A stretch of DNA of 64,000 bases, from assembly GCF_032854445.1 (NCBI RefSeq), contig NC_088303.1, positions 7,571,501 to 7,635,500 on the forward strand, in the 5' to 3' direction. This DNA is from Liolophura sinensis. Its lineage: Eukaryota > Mollusca > Polyplacophora > Chitonida > Chitonidae. This document shows positions 36,316-51,300 of the stretch, in pieces. Position 1 is the stretch's first letter. The number at the start of each line of letters is the position of its first letter. Below the pieces are notes generated by a model. That model searched no databases. It saw only the letters and a program-made list of their open reading frames with translations, and was not told where the DNA came from. The translations under genes and the position numbers were made by a program.

Positions 36316-39300
36316 ATGGGAACCAGACAAGTGGAGAGTCAGGTGTGGACTGAGAGTCAACCTGTGTCGGGCAGTGAGTCCCAGGACTCCATGAAAGCTC
36401 TGGGAGGAGAGTTCACTGTGTCAAATTACTCCAGCTCATGTGAGGATGGACTATCTCCATCCCAAGAGGACACACCCAGTCTGTCTATGTCTGAGTTCTC
36501 ATCACACAGTAACAGCGCTACTGTGCCTCTCATTACTGCTGCCGCCTGCTCTCCATTACCAGTGTGTCCCCAGCCAAACACTCTCCCGCCTGACAAAGCC
36601 AGTGGGTATGGGGGCAAAGGTGTGCATAAAAGAAAAGGTAACCATAATATGATTTGAGGAATAAATGAGTACTGCTTGTGTCTTGAAACAGGAATATTAT
36701 TAAAACAAAAACATGGAGATCAGTCAAATTAAAGAGGTGGATTTTCAGTTTTATTTTCATTTCACTCTTGGATTTGTTTGGCTTGTCTGTAAATTATTAA
36801 ATGAAGTAAGTTGGTTTCACCTAATTGACATGTTAGACTTTATGTACATGTGTTATGGCTTTATCACACATGTACAGTGTTATACTAATAAATGTTTGAT
36901 TCTGTCAGCCCACAGAGACACAAGGCCGTGGTTTGTGAGGCATTTGTCGACCTGGAGGCAGCACATCCCGTCCAGCTTTAAGAAGGAGTGTAAACTGGTT
37001 GTTGACATAGCATGGCCTGTTGTAAGCTATATTTTAAGCATTTACACTTATATTAACCCTTTACACTTATATTAACCCTTGTGCTGCTAGTATAATGAAT
37101 GATTCTTAAAATAAACATGTACTAGTAATAAAGTCACAATGAAGCCATCATTTGTTTAAAAATATGTTTCTTTGGAGTAAACTGACTGACCCTCCAAAAA
37201 AACGCATAACTCCATGGTTTTTATTAATGAAATTTGCTTTTTTTTAACTCTGTTGATGTTAATCTTTTCAAAATTCCTATCTCTTTCATTTCATGTTTTC
37301 TGCTTTAGTTTATTGATTTTTTTGATCGTAGTTTTAGACACTCAAGAAAATTTCAATTATACGACAACCACCGGCTTTATAGTGAGGAGATAACATCCAT
37401 AATTATTTTTGGAATGAATATTTTAGATTCAGGCATAGTGGTTACTGTTGTTAACTGTACCTTTAAGCATATGTCAGGCATCAAAAAAGCCTGAACTTCT
37501 GTGGAAAATTTCCTACATTCTCCTATGTTTGGTCCTACTGTTTCAGGTTGTTACGCAGTTTTTGCAATTCACTCTTCAGTTGACAAGTGCTGTATTTTGT
37601 GGACATCTGGGTGAAATTTACCTAGATGCTATTGCTTTGGGAAACTTGGTGAGTGAGTTTGAGGTTCTGCATATCACACACAATGTTGCCCTATCCACAC
37701 TGTACATTCAGTACACAGTTGGGCACTTTCATGTGTAAGGCATTGTAAGACATACATCGGCCTCCGTGGTCAAGGTGTCTAGTACGCCAGCTCGTCCCAA
37801 TTACCCAGGAACCTCTCACTAATGCAGTAGCTATGAGTTCAAGCTCATGCTGGCCCCCAGCTGTGTATGGGCGCGGGTAGAGGGCAGTTTCCTCCCATCG
37901 TAATGCTTGCCGCCGTGGTATAAGTGAAATGTTCTAGAGTAAGGCGTGAAACACAAGGAATTGAATAAATATAAGGCATGCATGTAAATTAAAAAAGTTA
38001 TTTTAACCCTACATGTGTAACGGGAGCAGCTTTCCAGTGCTTATACTAGCATAAGCTAGCTGGAATTTCCCTCTAGCTCAGTTGGTAGAGCACTGGACTT
38101 TGACTGCTGAGACCCGAGTTTGAATCGTGGTGTGACCCACATAGTGAAATAATTCAACCATTACACTGGTGGCATGTTCAGCAGTAGTCAGATCGCACCT
38201 ATGAATAGACAACACCTTGCAACTTGACTAACATTCAGACCATTCAAGATATTAATACTTTGCCATTCATAGACCAGCATTCCACAACAACCAAGGTAGA
38301 TTGGAGTGTATTGTCAATGTTTCTTCTTTCAGGATTAATAATGGATTTTTGATTTACACATAACATGTACATGTGTTTCAGGTTGTGAACACCTGTGGTA
38401 CATCTGTGCTGATTGGATTAGGCTGTGCATGTGATACGCTGTTTGCTCAGGTACGAATAAATTCTGGAGATGCACTGGACATCATCATATGGACAACAGA
38501 AAGCATTTATACTTAAAGTTACTATTAAAATCTTCGTCTTTTTGTGTAATATTTACTCATTTATATGCATGCAAGTAAGCTATTAAATGCCAAGTTTGAT
38601 AAATACCAAGAAAATTATGACGTCATTGTAAAAAAGAAAAAACAATGTTTGAGCATTCTAGTTGCCATTTTCCCAGGAGGTGTAATAATTGTGTTGACTA
38701 GCATAAAGAGAGATGAGAATTTTCAGCTGCTGTTGAGTTAAATCAGAATTGCCAAAGTATCCATTTTAGTCTTTGACCAACATGGGCGAAAGTCATCGAT
38801 TTGATGATGGGGTCAGCTAGAAGAAGAAATTTCAGCTGATTTTGATGGAATAGCTTCTCTTGCCTGTACAATGTTAAGCGTCTCATGCCTTACTGTGTTT
38901 ATTGCAGACTTTTGGTAGTGCTAACAAGAAGAAAATGGGCCTAGTCCTGCAGAGAGGTATAAAAGTTTTATTTTTATAACTTTTCAGTATTTACATACCA
39001 TAATAGTTGTAAGCTATCACTGTATATAGTTTGAATTTGCTCTTGCTTTCTGGTCTACAGTGCTATTCTCCAGCCCACCAGCTGTTTGTAAATGATGCCA
39101 CATACTCAATGTAGACGTCTCCTGCATCCGCCGCATGGTTGTAATGAAGTGTTCCATGAATCATCTGTACTCTGAAGTGTATGGCTTCTCCCACTTTTTT
39201 GCCATGCTTTTTATACAGATATTAAAGCTTCAATGAAGTGGAGACGTGGCGTTAAGCAATAATCATTCATGTAAAACTTAATTGTCATAATATATTGGAG

Positions 39301-42300
39301 TGAAATATTCCTGAGGATACAGAAAAACGCTAATCAGTTAAAGTTCATAAATAGGCACAAATGTTTGTGACTGACTGGTTAATACATACATTGTACCTGA
39401 ATGAATCACCTTGCTTTTCCACGTCTGTAAGTTTTCATTGTTCACTCTATTTGCAGGTTTACTGATCTTACTGCTGAGTTGCCTCCCCTGCTGGGCTCTC
39501 CTCATTAACACTGAGAACCTACTGTCAAGGACTGGTCAGGATAAACACATAGCCAGGTAACATTACACATATGGGTACATTGTGGGTTGCCACAATTCCC
39601 AATAAATATTCACTTTAAAAATATAAATATCAAGGTAAAGATAAGACAGAGAACTTTTATTAAACACTGAATGAATAATGAACCAGTGAGTTATTTGATG
39701 GGTATGATGACAAAAACAGTGACACTGTTCACATTGTGCCAGAGCCGATGGGTATTGTTTTTGTTTTTAGGTTAGCGGGTCAGTTTGCTATGGTCTCCAT
39801 CCCAGTATTACCTGTGAGTACAAATATACATTTTTCAACAGTCAGAAAAATCCAAACCTCAATAGTGGGATTGTTTTGATACAAGGTCTGTATGATACCG
39901 GATCCACAGACTCCTCATCTAGTTCCCTTCCACCATAATGCTGGCTGTTGTCGTATAAGTGTAAAAAGCTGATATCTCCAAACCCAGCAAAATCCTTCAC
40001 AATGGATGACAGTAAATATGACTGCTCTCAAGTGATCTGCGAGCTTTACAATCCTGTCCCTCATATTTATAGAGGCAACGTAAAGAAAAATTCTGGATAG
40101 TTTGATCATAAACATGTTTACAACACTGATACATATTTACAGAATGTATACTCTATGTACAATGACACTAAAGTCATGAACACAGTCAACTTTTTGTAAT
40201 AACATTTCCTTGTTTGTTTAACGTAATATTTTCATGCATGATGTGCACTTACTGATTTGGTACTTGAGGTAATTTAGAATATGGGGTATTTCCACTGGGT
40301 TTAAGAGGATGCACGCATTTGTCATTAAAGTTGCTTATGTTTTAAATAGATACGTCCATAGGAAGAATTTCAAATTCAGTTAAAAATATTAGAGGACATA
40401 CACAGCATTTATTAGTCTGAGCTAAGATGAAGCATCCTATACAGATGTAATAGTCACCAGTTTCAGGCTTAGTAGAATATATTATTTGTCTTCAGAACTG
40501 CATTGACATCTTGCATGCATGTCAAATTAAATATTAAGATACAACTAAATGTACAAATATATTTCCAAACTTTTTGCTCTAAAACATTAATCAACAAGGG
40601 CTTTATGAAAACCTTAAATCAGCCAACAGATTTTTAGGCATTTAGGCTTGAAGCCAGGGTGGGAATAAAATACACACGAAATAATAAGACAATGGCCATT
40701 TTATACTTTTATCCGTATGTGACATACTCTATAGCAGTTAAATTTTCTGGTTTATAATTTCCAGGGAGAAGCCATCCATCTTGTCCTTACCAAGTACCTG
40801 CATTCTCAGGTAAAGTATACCGGCTCTGTTCCAGGCTTTCATGTACATTTACTGTACAGTATATCACCGGGTCTGTTCCAAGCCTTTATGTACATTCTCA
40901 GGTAGAGTATACCACTGGGTCAGACCTTCATGTACATTTACTGTACATTCTGAGGTAAAGTATACCACCGGGTCTGTTCTAAGCCTTCATGTACATTTAC
41001 TGTACATTCTGAGGTAAAATATACCACCAGGTCTGTTCCAAGCCTTCATGTACATTTACTGTACATTCTGAGGTAAAGTATACCACAGGGTCTGTTCCAG
41101 GCCTTTATGTACGTTTACTGTATATTTTGAGGTAAAGTATACCACCGGGTATGTTCCAAGCCTTCATGTACATTTACTGTACATTCTGAGGTAAAGTATA
41201 CCACCGGGTCTGTTCCAATCCTACATGTACATTTACTGTACATTCTGAGGTAAAGTATACCTCCGGGTCTGTTCCAGGCCTTTATGTACATTTACTGTAC
41301 ATTTTCAGGTAAAGTATACCACCAGGTCTGTTCCAAGCCTTTATGTACATTTACTGTACATTCTGAGGTAAAGTATACCACCGGGTCTGTTCCAAGCCTA
41401 CATGTACATTTACTGTACATTCTGAGGTAAAGTATACCACTGGGTCTGTTCCAGGCCTTTATGTACATTTACTGTACATTTTCAGGTAAAGTATACCACC
41501 AGGTCTGTTCCAAGCCTTTATGTACATTTACTGTACATTCTGAGGTAAAGTATACCACCGGGTCTGTTCCAGGCCTTTATGTACATTTACTGTACATTCT
41601 GAGGTAAAGTATACCACCAGGTCTGTTCCAAGCCTTTATGTACATTTACTGTACATTCTGAGGTAAAGTATACCACCGGGTCTATTCCAAGCCTTCATGT
41701 ACATTTACTGTACATTCTGAGGTAAAGTATACCACCAGGTCTGTTCCAAGCCTACATGTACATTTACTGTACATTCTGAGGTAAAGTATACCACCTAGTT
41801 TGTTCCAAGCCTTCATATACATTTACTGTAGATTTGCAGCTATGCAAATGCATGGAAGGTATTCAATGAGGTTTAAAAAATTACATCATGATCACAAATT
41901 TTAAGACATACATTTTACCAGGTGCAGGTTCAAATCTGGTCTTGAACAGGGTATGTGGAGATTACACGTACTACTGCTCTTACTGTTTGTGGTGTCTTGA
42001 TAATAGTAAGCCATCACCAGCCCTCATTTTGCCGTTTGCATGGCGTATTAAACATTCATTGAAGACCACTTGTCTTTCACCAATATGGTGTGCAAATCTG
42101 CATGTCACATGTGGGAATGTTCATCAGAAACTTGTCAGTTTTTGGTGGTTTACTCTTGGCACCAAGGTTTCCCCCATCTGTATACTGATCGCCAATGTAT
42201 AAGTGAAACTTCTGGAGCATAACGTCAAAAAAACAGCTCAATAAATTATATCAAAAATATATATGTGTAGTTTTTGGATTTCTGCTTAGAAAGTGCCAGC

Positions 42301-45300
42301 AAAGAAGTTACTGAGCTTGTATAAAAACGCACACTGCTTTTTATCTGTTTTCAGAGTATTGTTGTGCCAAGTATGGTGATTTTCTTTGTGGTGAACTTGG
42401 CCAATTTTGGGCTTCATGCTGTCCTTATTTTTGGACTTGGTCTTGGTGTTGTGTGAGTATAACATTAAATAGAACATGTACATATATGTATGGAAAAGGG
42501 CCTGTTTGACGACCATATCCATATGTAACTACTGTGGCAGTCTCTGCGACATGGTTCATCTCGCGATGGTAGTTTACATATGTACATGTACATGTACAAT
42601 TTGTACCCAGGGTGTTGAATGGGCCCCCATGCAGTGCCCTAATCTCGAACATCGCACCCTGATCTTAACCTAAAACCCTATTTCCTTTTTTGTCTCTTTC
42701 TTTACATAATGAATAGACAGACAATGGTGTTAACTGTGAACTTGTCTAATAACAGGCTCATGCTCTTTAGTGTTTGTGTTTCAGAGGGGCTGCCATCTCT
42801 GTCTCTCTCTCCCACTGGCTTGTCTGCATTCTGCATGTCATATTTATCAAACTGAGTCGAGTCTATAAATCAACCTGGGACGGTAAGCAATCCTCACAGC
42901 TGTATCTACCTGTAGCAAGTCTCGAGCATGTCCTAATAACTGACACAAGTCATCTGTGATGTGGCCAGAGAATTTTTATATGAAGCTGTTTATTTTTTGA
43001 TAGATTTACATACATATATATACAATGTAGTTTTGCAAAAATGTGATAGTGATAGTGTCCAGTTTTTGTACTTTAGTAACTCTGAATAATGATGTAATTT
43101 TTTGATATTGTATTTTTTTTTTAATATTATTTTACTTTATTTTGACATTCCTGACAATGACAGGATAGCTTGCTGAAGTACAGTATCAAAATAGGAATAT
43201 GACTTCAACATTCAGAGTTACACTGATTTTGTTCCATGATCTGAAAACTGATCTGTGGTTCTACTTCGTTTGGACTTGAAGTTTCTGCTCTATCAGGTTT
43301 TTATTTTAGAGTAAAACATATTAGGTTTCTCATCAAGAACCCTTTAATAGGATCCAGAAATAAATGGTTTATATGCCAGCAACCTGTGGATGGTTGTGTG
43401 TTTATAAATGGTTTACAGCTGAAGACAGAATTAACACTGATTGGTTGACAGTAGGGATGGGGCATCCTGGTTGACAGTAGGGACTGGGCATCCTGGTTGC
43501 CAGTAGGGACGGGACATCCTGGTTGACAGTAGGGACGGGGCATCCTGGTTGACAGTAGGGACGGGGCATCCTGGTTGACAGTAGGGACGGGGCATCCTGG
43601 TTGACAGTAGGGACGGGACATCCTGGTTAACAGTAGGGACGAGGCATCCCGGTTGACAGTAGGGACGGGGCATCCCGGTTGACAGTAGGGACGGGGCATC
43701 CCGATTGACAGTAGGGACGGGGCATCCCGGTTGACAGTAGGGACGGGGCATCCCGGTTGACAGTAGGGACGGGGCATCCCGGTTGACAGTAGGGACGGGA
43801 CATCCCGGTTGACAGTAGGGACGGGGCATCCCGGTTGACAGTAGGGACGAAGCATCCCGGTTGACAGTAGGGACGTGGCATCCCGGTTGACAGTAGAGAC
43901 GGGGCACCCCGGTTGACAGTAGGGACGTGGCATCCCGGTTGACAGTAGGGACGGGGCATCTCGGTTGACAGTAGGGACGAAGCATCCCGGTTGACAGTAG
44001 GGACGGGACATCTCGGTTGACAGTAGGGACGGGGCATCCCGGTTGACAGTAGGGACGGGACATCCCAGTTGACAGTAGGGACGGGGCATCCTGGTTGACA
44101 GTAGGGACGGGGCATCCTGGTTGAAAGTAGGGACGGGACATCCTGGATTTGATTTATTTATTTATTTATTTATTTGATTGGTGTTTTACGTCGTGCTCAA
44201 GAATATTTCACTTATACGACCACAGCCAGCATTATCGTGGGAAGAAACCTGGCACAGCCCGGGGGAAACCCACAACCATCCGCAGATTGCTGGAAGACCT
44301 TCCCACTTACGGCCAGAGAGGAAGCCAGCATGAACTGGGCTTGAACTCATAGCGACCGCATTGGTGAGAGGCTCCTGGGTCATTACGCTGCGCTAGCGCG
44401 CTAACCATCCTGTATTTGAACGGCTATATCTAATACTGCATTTTAACTCATATTCTTAGACTTTTTAAAAAGGAATCAAATGCATTCAGTGTTAAAGATA
44501 CATGTACATGTGGCTTTTATGGACCACAATGCCAGTGGCGATTCTTGATATATCCTTTCATCATGAACTATGAGATTTTGTTGGGTAATTTGAGTTCAGT
44601 TAAATTATATGTAACATGTTTCAACCAATCACACGCCATTGCGAAGGACACATTGTGACCGATCAGATTATCTGTCTTATATGTGCACTATTGAAAATGT
44701 GTTCTGACAGATTTTATTGGATGATCCAGCTAATAGTAAACTGTAACTTGGTCAAAATGTTTGTAGTATTTGACAAAATCAAGGGTTTGTCTGTATCGAA
44801 GCAAAAATGAACAGTTGGCACTGTTAAAGTGCCAGTGCTATATACTCTTAATCACATCACGTTTTTTTTTATTTATTTCTTTATATTCACCTAGAGTTTA
44901 ACTTTTTGTGAACATTTATTTATTTAATCCTTTATTCATGGGTAATAAAAGCTATACCAACATTCACAGCTGTGTTTACAGTGGAAAAATCTTCTTGTCA
45001 GAGTACCTTAACACGAGCTGTAATCCTCATAATTGAATTTGAACATTGAAATGCATTGTTTGATCTTCAGAATTAAAAAAAAAAATCCCCTAAGATGTGG
45101 CAAAGGGAAAGTGTTTTTACACAAAACTTTCTGGTGTCGGTGTGATGAAGCTTTCTTTGTTTAACTTCCTTTCACTTTGAGAATGAATCACAGAAGTATG
45201 AGATGCTGGTACTGCGTGAATGTTTACAGGCTGGAAGGTTGGGTGCTTCCACAACTGGTGGGATTTCCTCAAGCTAGCTCTCCCTGGCCTCTTCATGGTC

Positions 45301-48300
45301 TGCCTACAGTGGTGGTGCTTTGAGATCTTTACAGTGCTAGCAGGTGGGTGTAGGAATCACAGCAGGCATGAATATTGGAGTTGATTTATCCCTTTAATGT
45401 TTTGCCTCATACTCAAGATTATTTGACTTATATGACATTAAGAGTGTTCAGAGCCATTGTGCTGCTCAAGCACTTTAATCCCTTGGCAACAGAGCAACCT
45501 CCCCACCGGTGAATAATCGAGCAAATGTGATAAGAAGATATACGAGGAATTCATATCACATTTGACCTGTTTTAAAATGTTTCCAGGTCAACAGTGATTG
45601 CTTACTTACCCAAGGGCTGAATTTTGATTGAAAACCAATATGAAATAGAGCATATTCCTTGGGAATATTGATTTTTAATCATAATTCAGAGCTCTTGCTG
45701 GCTTTTCAACTGTTAAAACAGCCCTTGGGTAAGTAAGCAATCACTGTTGAACTGGAAACATTTTAATCCAGTACCAGACAGAATGAAGCAGTCAGCTTGG
45801 GTTATATTTGGCAGACTAGAAATAAAATTTCTGACGATTTTGTAAAAAGAAACGGTGATTACAACCCTTATTATACCTATGTACATTTCTCTTCTCCTCC
45901 TTAAAATAAACCATGTCACGTGGGGCTGAGGAATTTATGATGTCAAACATACCATGGTGCATTACTTGTATTTTTGCTTGTGACAACAGTTATACAACAA
46001 CTGTCGCGATGTTTCAATTTGCACATGCAATAATTATATTTGTTATACGTGTGTAATACTTCAGTTTCGACAAGTAATGGACAAAAAATAATGTTGTATT
46101 TGATTGGCACCTAGGGGATATTTTGTAGATGTCTTTTTCTCCTATACTACAGTTATGGATATTTTACTGCTTTGAGATTTTTTACTTTATTCATGTCAAG
46201 ACTCAATATATACCAAAGTATAATATATATCAAAGTATACCAAATGCCCTTACAAATACCCTAAGTGCATTTGACATTCTTGTCTCCAGGTTTGTTGGGT
46301 CCAGAAGAGCTAGCTGCCCATTCCATAGTCTATCAGTTGGGGGCCTTCCTTTACATGGTACTGTATATCTGCATGTACATCATCATACACGTGGTCAGCA
46401 TATATATCAAACTAGTACATGGTGAGCAGTGTGGCCAGAGTTTAACGAGTTTCATTAATCCAGCAACTTTAAATGTTATTTAGATTAACATACTTTGATT
46501 CCTGTAAAATTTGAGATCGATATTAGTAATGATGAAAGTGGGATATTACCTTTCTTTACCAGCCTTTGGGAAAAGTAAAGATATGAGTATGTTGTTCATT
46601 ATGGATGGTTTAACCATGTGAGAAAAAAGAAACTCAGTGTTTCTGCTAGAATTACATGTATATTGGCTAAAATGAACAGACCAGGTGTCACGAATTTTAG
46701 AAGAAATAGGATATTGGCTATTGGCTCCCTTTCATTCTTATGTGTATGAAGCGAGTGACCACAGTCCATGGATTAGAGAGGATAACTTGGTCTGGAGAGA
46801 TTTCGTGTGCGCTAAACCTCTACCATGGGCAGCTCTTGAGAAGTTTGTGGCTTTAGGAGGTGCACAAAGCTTGCCTTCCCTAAATGTGACATGGCCACAA
46901 TTTGGCTGAAATATTGTACAGTGTATGTAATGAAGCAGTCTTGAATATTGCAAAAACGCCATGAATAATATTATTCAAAGTAGATGGTTTGTTTTGGTTT
47001 TTATCATACCTCCACTTTGGTAGCTCTTCTTAGTGTTATGTACTGTCCATTTAACACACATTACACATTGATGTAGGTATGTAAAAGCTGAATAAAATTC
47101 CACCCGTGTACTTTTTAAATGTGAAGTACATGTACGTGTAGTCAGACATCATGAAATATCTGTTACCATGTGTACATGTAGGCAAACATTATGATGTAAC
47201 TTACCATATGTACGTGTGGTCAGACAGTATGATATATCTGTTACCACTTATACATGTAGTCAGACAGCATGATATAACTGTTACCACATGTACTTGTAGT
47301 CAGACAGTATATATCTGTTACTACATGTATATGTAGTCAGACAGCATGATATAACTGTTACCACATGTACATGTAGTCAGGCAGCATGATATATCTACCA
47401 CATGTACGTATAGGCAGACAGTATGATATATCTGTTACCACATGTACATGTAGTCAGACAGCATGATATATCTGTTACCACACGTACTTGTAGTCAGACA
47501 GTATGATATATCTGTTACTACATGTATATGTAGTCAGACAGCATGATATAACTGTTACCACATGTACATGTAGTCAGACAGTATGGTATAACTGTTACCA
47601 CATGTACATGTATTCAGGCAGCATGATGTAACTGTTACCACATGTACATGTAGTCAGACAGTATGATTTAATTGTTACCACATGCACGTGTAGTCAGACA
47701 GTATTATGTAACTGTTACCACATATACATGTAGTCAGACAGCATGATGTAACTGTTACCACATGTATGTGTGGTCAGACTGTATGATATATCTGACGGTA
47801 CGATATATCTGTTACCACATGTAGTCAGACAGTATGATATATTTGTTACCACATGTACATGTAGTCAGGCAGCATGATGTAACTGTTAGCACATGTAGAT
47901 GTAGTCATACAGTATGATATGTCTGTTACCACATGTACATGTAGTCAGACAGCATGATATAACTGTTACCACATGTACATGTAGTCAGACAGTATGATAT
48001 ATCTGTTACCACATGTACATGTAGTCAGGCAGCATGATGTAACTGTTACCATTTGTATGTGTGGTCAGACAGTATGATTTATGTGTTACCACATGCACGT
48101 GTAGTCAGCATGATATAACTGGTACTACATGTACGTGTGGTCAGATGGTATGATATATCTGTTACCACATGTAGATGTAGTCAGACAGCATGATATAACT
48201 GTTACCACATGTACATGTAGTCAGACAGTATGATGTATCTGTTACCACATGTACATGTAGTCAGGCAGCATGATGTAACTGTTACCATTTGTACATGTGG

Positions 48301-51300
48301 TCAGATGGTATGATATATCTGTTACCACATGTAGGTGTGGCCAGACAGGATGATATATTTGTTAGCACATGTACGTATAGTCAGACCGCATGATGTAACT
48401 GTTACCACATGTACATGTAGTCAGACAGCATGATATAACTGTTACCACATGTACATGTAGTCAGACAGTATTACGTAACTGTTACAATGTATACATGTAG
48501 TCGGACAGCGTGGTATACTGTAACATTGCCACATGTACATGTACAAGTGTTACCTTGCAGGTTCCCCTAGGGGTGAGTGTATCTGTGTGTATCCGTGTGG
48601 GGAACTGTCTAGGGGCTGGAAACCCCACAGCAGCCATCAATACTGCCAAGGCGGCCATGGGATTAGTGGGTGAGTATGGCAGGGTAGACTGTACCTTTCC
48701 ACTGTGTCCGTGTGTCCATCATTGATCACTCTTGCAGACTTTTGTGTTTCATAACAGTTCACAAAATGGAAAACCTTTTAATTATTTACTTCATTACTAG
48801 TGTGATTTGTCCTTGTTTCAAGGAAAACCGTCATTGGTATTCTTTTTGTTTTGTTTTGTTGTTTCATACGTGTACTTTATTGATGATCTCTGGATTCTTT
48901 ATATAAATCAGTAAAAGCAAAAAAAAGAATGGATATCATTTTGGGGCATCAAAATTAACATGTTTAATTTTACTGGAGAGGTGGCATATTTTTTAATCCA
49001 CTGAGGTGACATTAATGTCAAGCAGAACCTTGAGCCACTGTTAGGTCAGAAAATGATTGTAGTACAACTTCAGTGTTAGATCATTTTAATTTTCATTTTA
49101 ATCCAGTTCTCCATATTCCAGTTGGGTGGAGCATTTGTTGTAGAAACTCCTTTCTCACCAGTCATTTTTGGGTTACTGGTCCTGTTCAAAGTTGATGTGC
49201 ATTTCTCTCTGTTTCAGTGGCCTGGAGCATTGTTATGGCTGCTCTTTTCTTGGTGATAAAGGATTACTGCTCATATGCCTTCACCAATGACAGGTAAGAA
49301 CTACATGTTTCTGCATATTATGCCCAAGCATGCTATTTCTAAGCTTTCCTTTGATGTTGATTTTGCGACATTTGTGACCATTTGACGGATATTTTGGATT
49401 TTTATACAGCATGGTGTCCATTCCAGACAACCTTTATTGGTCATGTGATGTCACATCATTAAAAGAATTACCCATATCTGTCTATGGAACATCTGATTTC
49501 TTTATAGAATAATTCAAATAGGTTTACATGGCTCAAAATAATGGCTCAAAACTTTTTGGAAAGTATGGTCTGAAAAGTTCATCTGAGAAAGTATTTTCTG
49601 GTTAGAAAAAAAAATGTGAAGAACAATAATTGAAAGAATTTCTGAACTCAGTTCTTTATTGACTTTCATTTGAGGCGCATATTTCTTTTTAATTTATGTA
49701 CGCTTTGGTTGAGCATCATTTGATAAACAGTGCTTGAATTGCTCAGCTCGTTCATTCATAAACACTCATCACTGAATATGTCAACAGAGTATATTATTAA
49801 AAGCTTCTCACCAATGCAATCACTATGAGTTCAAGTCCAGTTCATGCTGGCTTCCTCTTTGGTCAGACAGTGGGAATGTGTTCCAGCAATTTGCGGATGG
49901 TCAAGGATTTCCTCCCACCATAATGCTGGCCACTGTTGTATATTCCAGTGAAATATTCGTAAGTGCAACGTACATGTAAAAAGAGTAAACCTCTGCTCCC
50001 TGTCTCCAGGTGGGTGGGGGAAGTGGCCTCCAGTCTGGTGCCAATCATGTGCTTGCTGCAGATAGGGGATGCCATACAGGTGAGATGGGGCTCATTTTAT
50101 GGTATTTTAATATATACAGGTGAAATGAATAATCCAGAAAGTCATTCGATGAGAAAGTGGCTGTTTCATATAAACTAAATCGAAGACCATTCCTGCTGGC
50201 ACAGAAATATGACTAGAGAAAAAAGTTTCTTTATGCAGCATCACAATGTCCCCATTAATGTTCAGGGTCAGGCATCGATTCCACAAAGCCATTTCTCACT
50301 TAAGTGAAAAAATAAAAACTCATTAAAATACTCATTACAGTAAATTAAGTACATCAAATACTGTGATGTACTTAATTTACGCGTGGAACTAGTTTTCGTG
50401 GATTTCGCGGCCAATAATTTACTGTGAAAAATAATATCCAATATTGAATCATATACAGGTAGTAGTAATAATGAAGCGAAATCTTTGCCAGGGTAACCGG
50501 AGTTGCGCTAAGAAAGCCTGATTGGCCAGCTACAATTTTTAACAGGAGGGAAGGGAAATTATAGTTTAAATATATACAAACTCTGATGCTAAGGTTTGGT
50601 GGGTATAAAACATAGTGGGAGTTTATTCATCTGTAGTTTGATCAATCTTCGCTATGCCCATAAATTGAAAAAAAAGTAGACACCAGCACGTGCAGGCTTC
50701 TGATGAATGTCTCTCTGATACACGCTATCTCATTGGCTGTGTCTCTCCTGTGGTCCAATGAGTGAGCTTCTAACAAACTGTGAAGTGTGTACAACAACAC
50801 AATGGCTGTTTGACAGCTAAGGCAATGTTTGCGGTTTCTGACCTGTTACAGAAGAAGATTAAGACTGAAAACAATGCAAAACCGTGTTTCTTGATAAAGA
50901 ATAAATGACTGGCACATATGAATGGCAAATTTATTTGTTTTTGCATTGAATTGCGCAAAAGTTGACAGGTCACTTTGCCAGGTGTTTAAAAGTGCTCATC
51001 AATGATTCGAAAAGAAGTGACACATGTTTGAGTACTGCTCATGGTAGGTGCGAAAGTAATCTTCTTACGTTGTGATAATCCATCCCCCATTGTTTTAATC
51101 TCTGATCTAGATCACGAGGATTAGCAACACCCCATGAAACAATGGAGGAATAAAGACACCCATGATGATACCTGTTTGACTTGCTTGAATAATTTTATAT
51201 CTTGGAAAATTTTAAGATTTGTTTTTCAGTATTCTCTTAAATACGCGAAAATTAATTCTGGTGAACATATTTTTGGAGAAAATCCAGGAAAATAAATTCC

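Noticed and set aside
38067-38145. Functional tRNA gene
   Set aside because: Good A and B boxes, but the anticodon stem does not pair and the acceptor ends do not match. Better seen as a SINE head.
43301-44141. Long minus-strand frames of repeated 'PRPYCQPGCPVPTVNRD' type
   Set aside because: All three frames are open because a 26-bp unit without stops is repeated. The array is intronic in the MATE gene.
47131-48520. CRISPR-like regular repeat array
   Set aside because: Direct tandem repeats without unique spacers, in an animal intron. The same holds for the other arrays.
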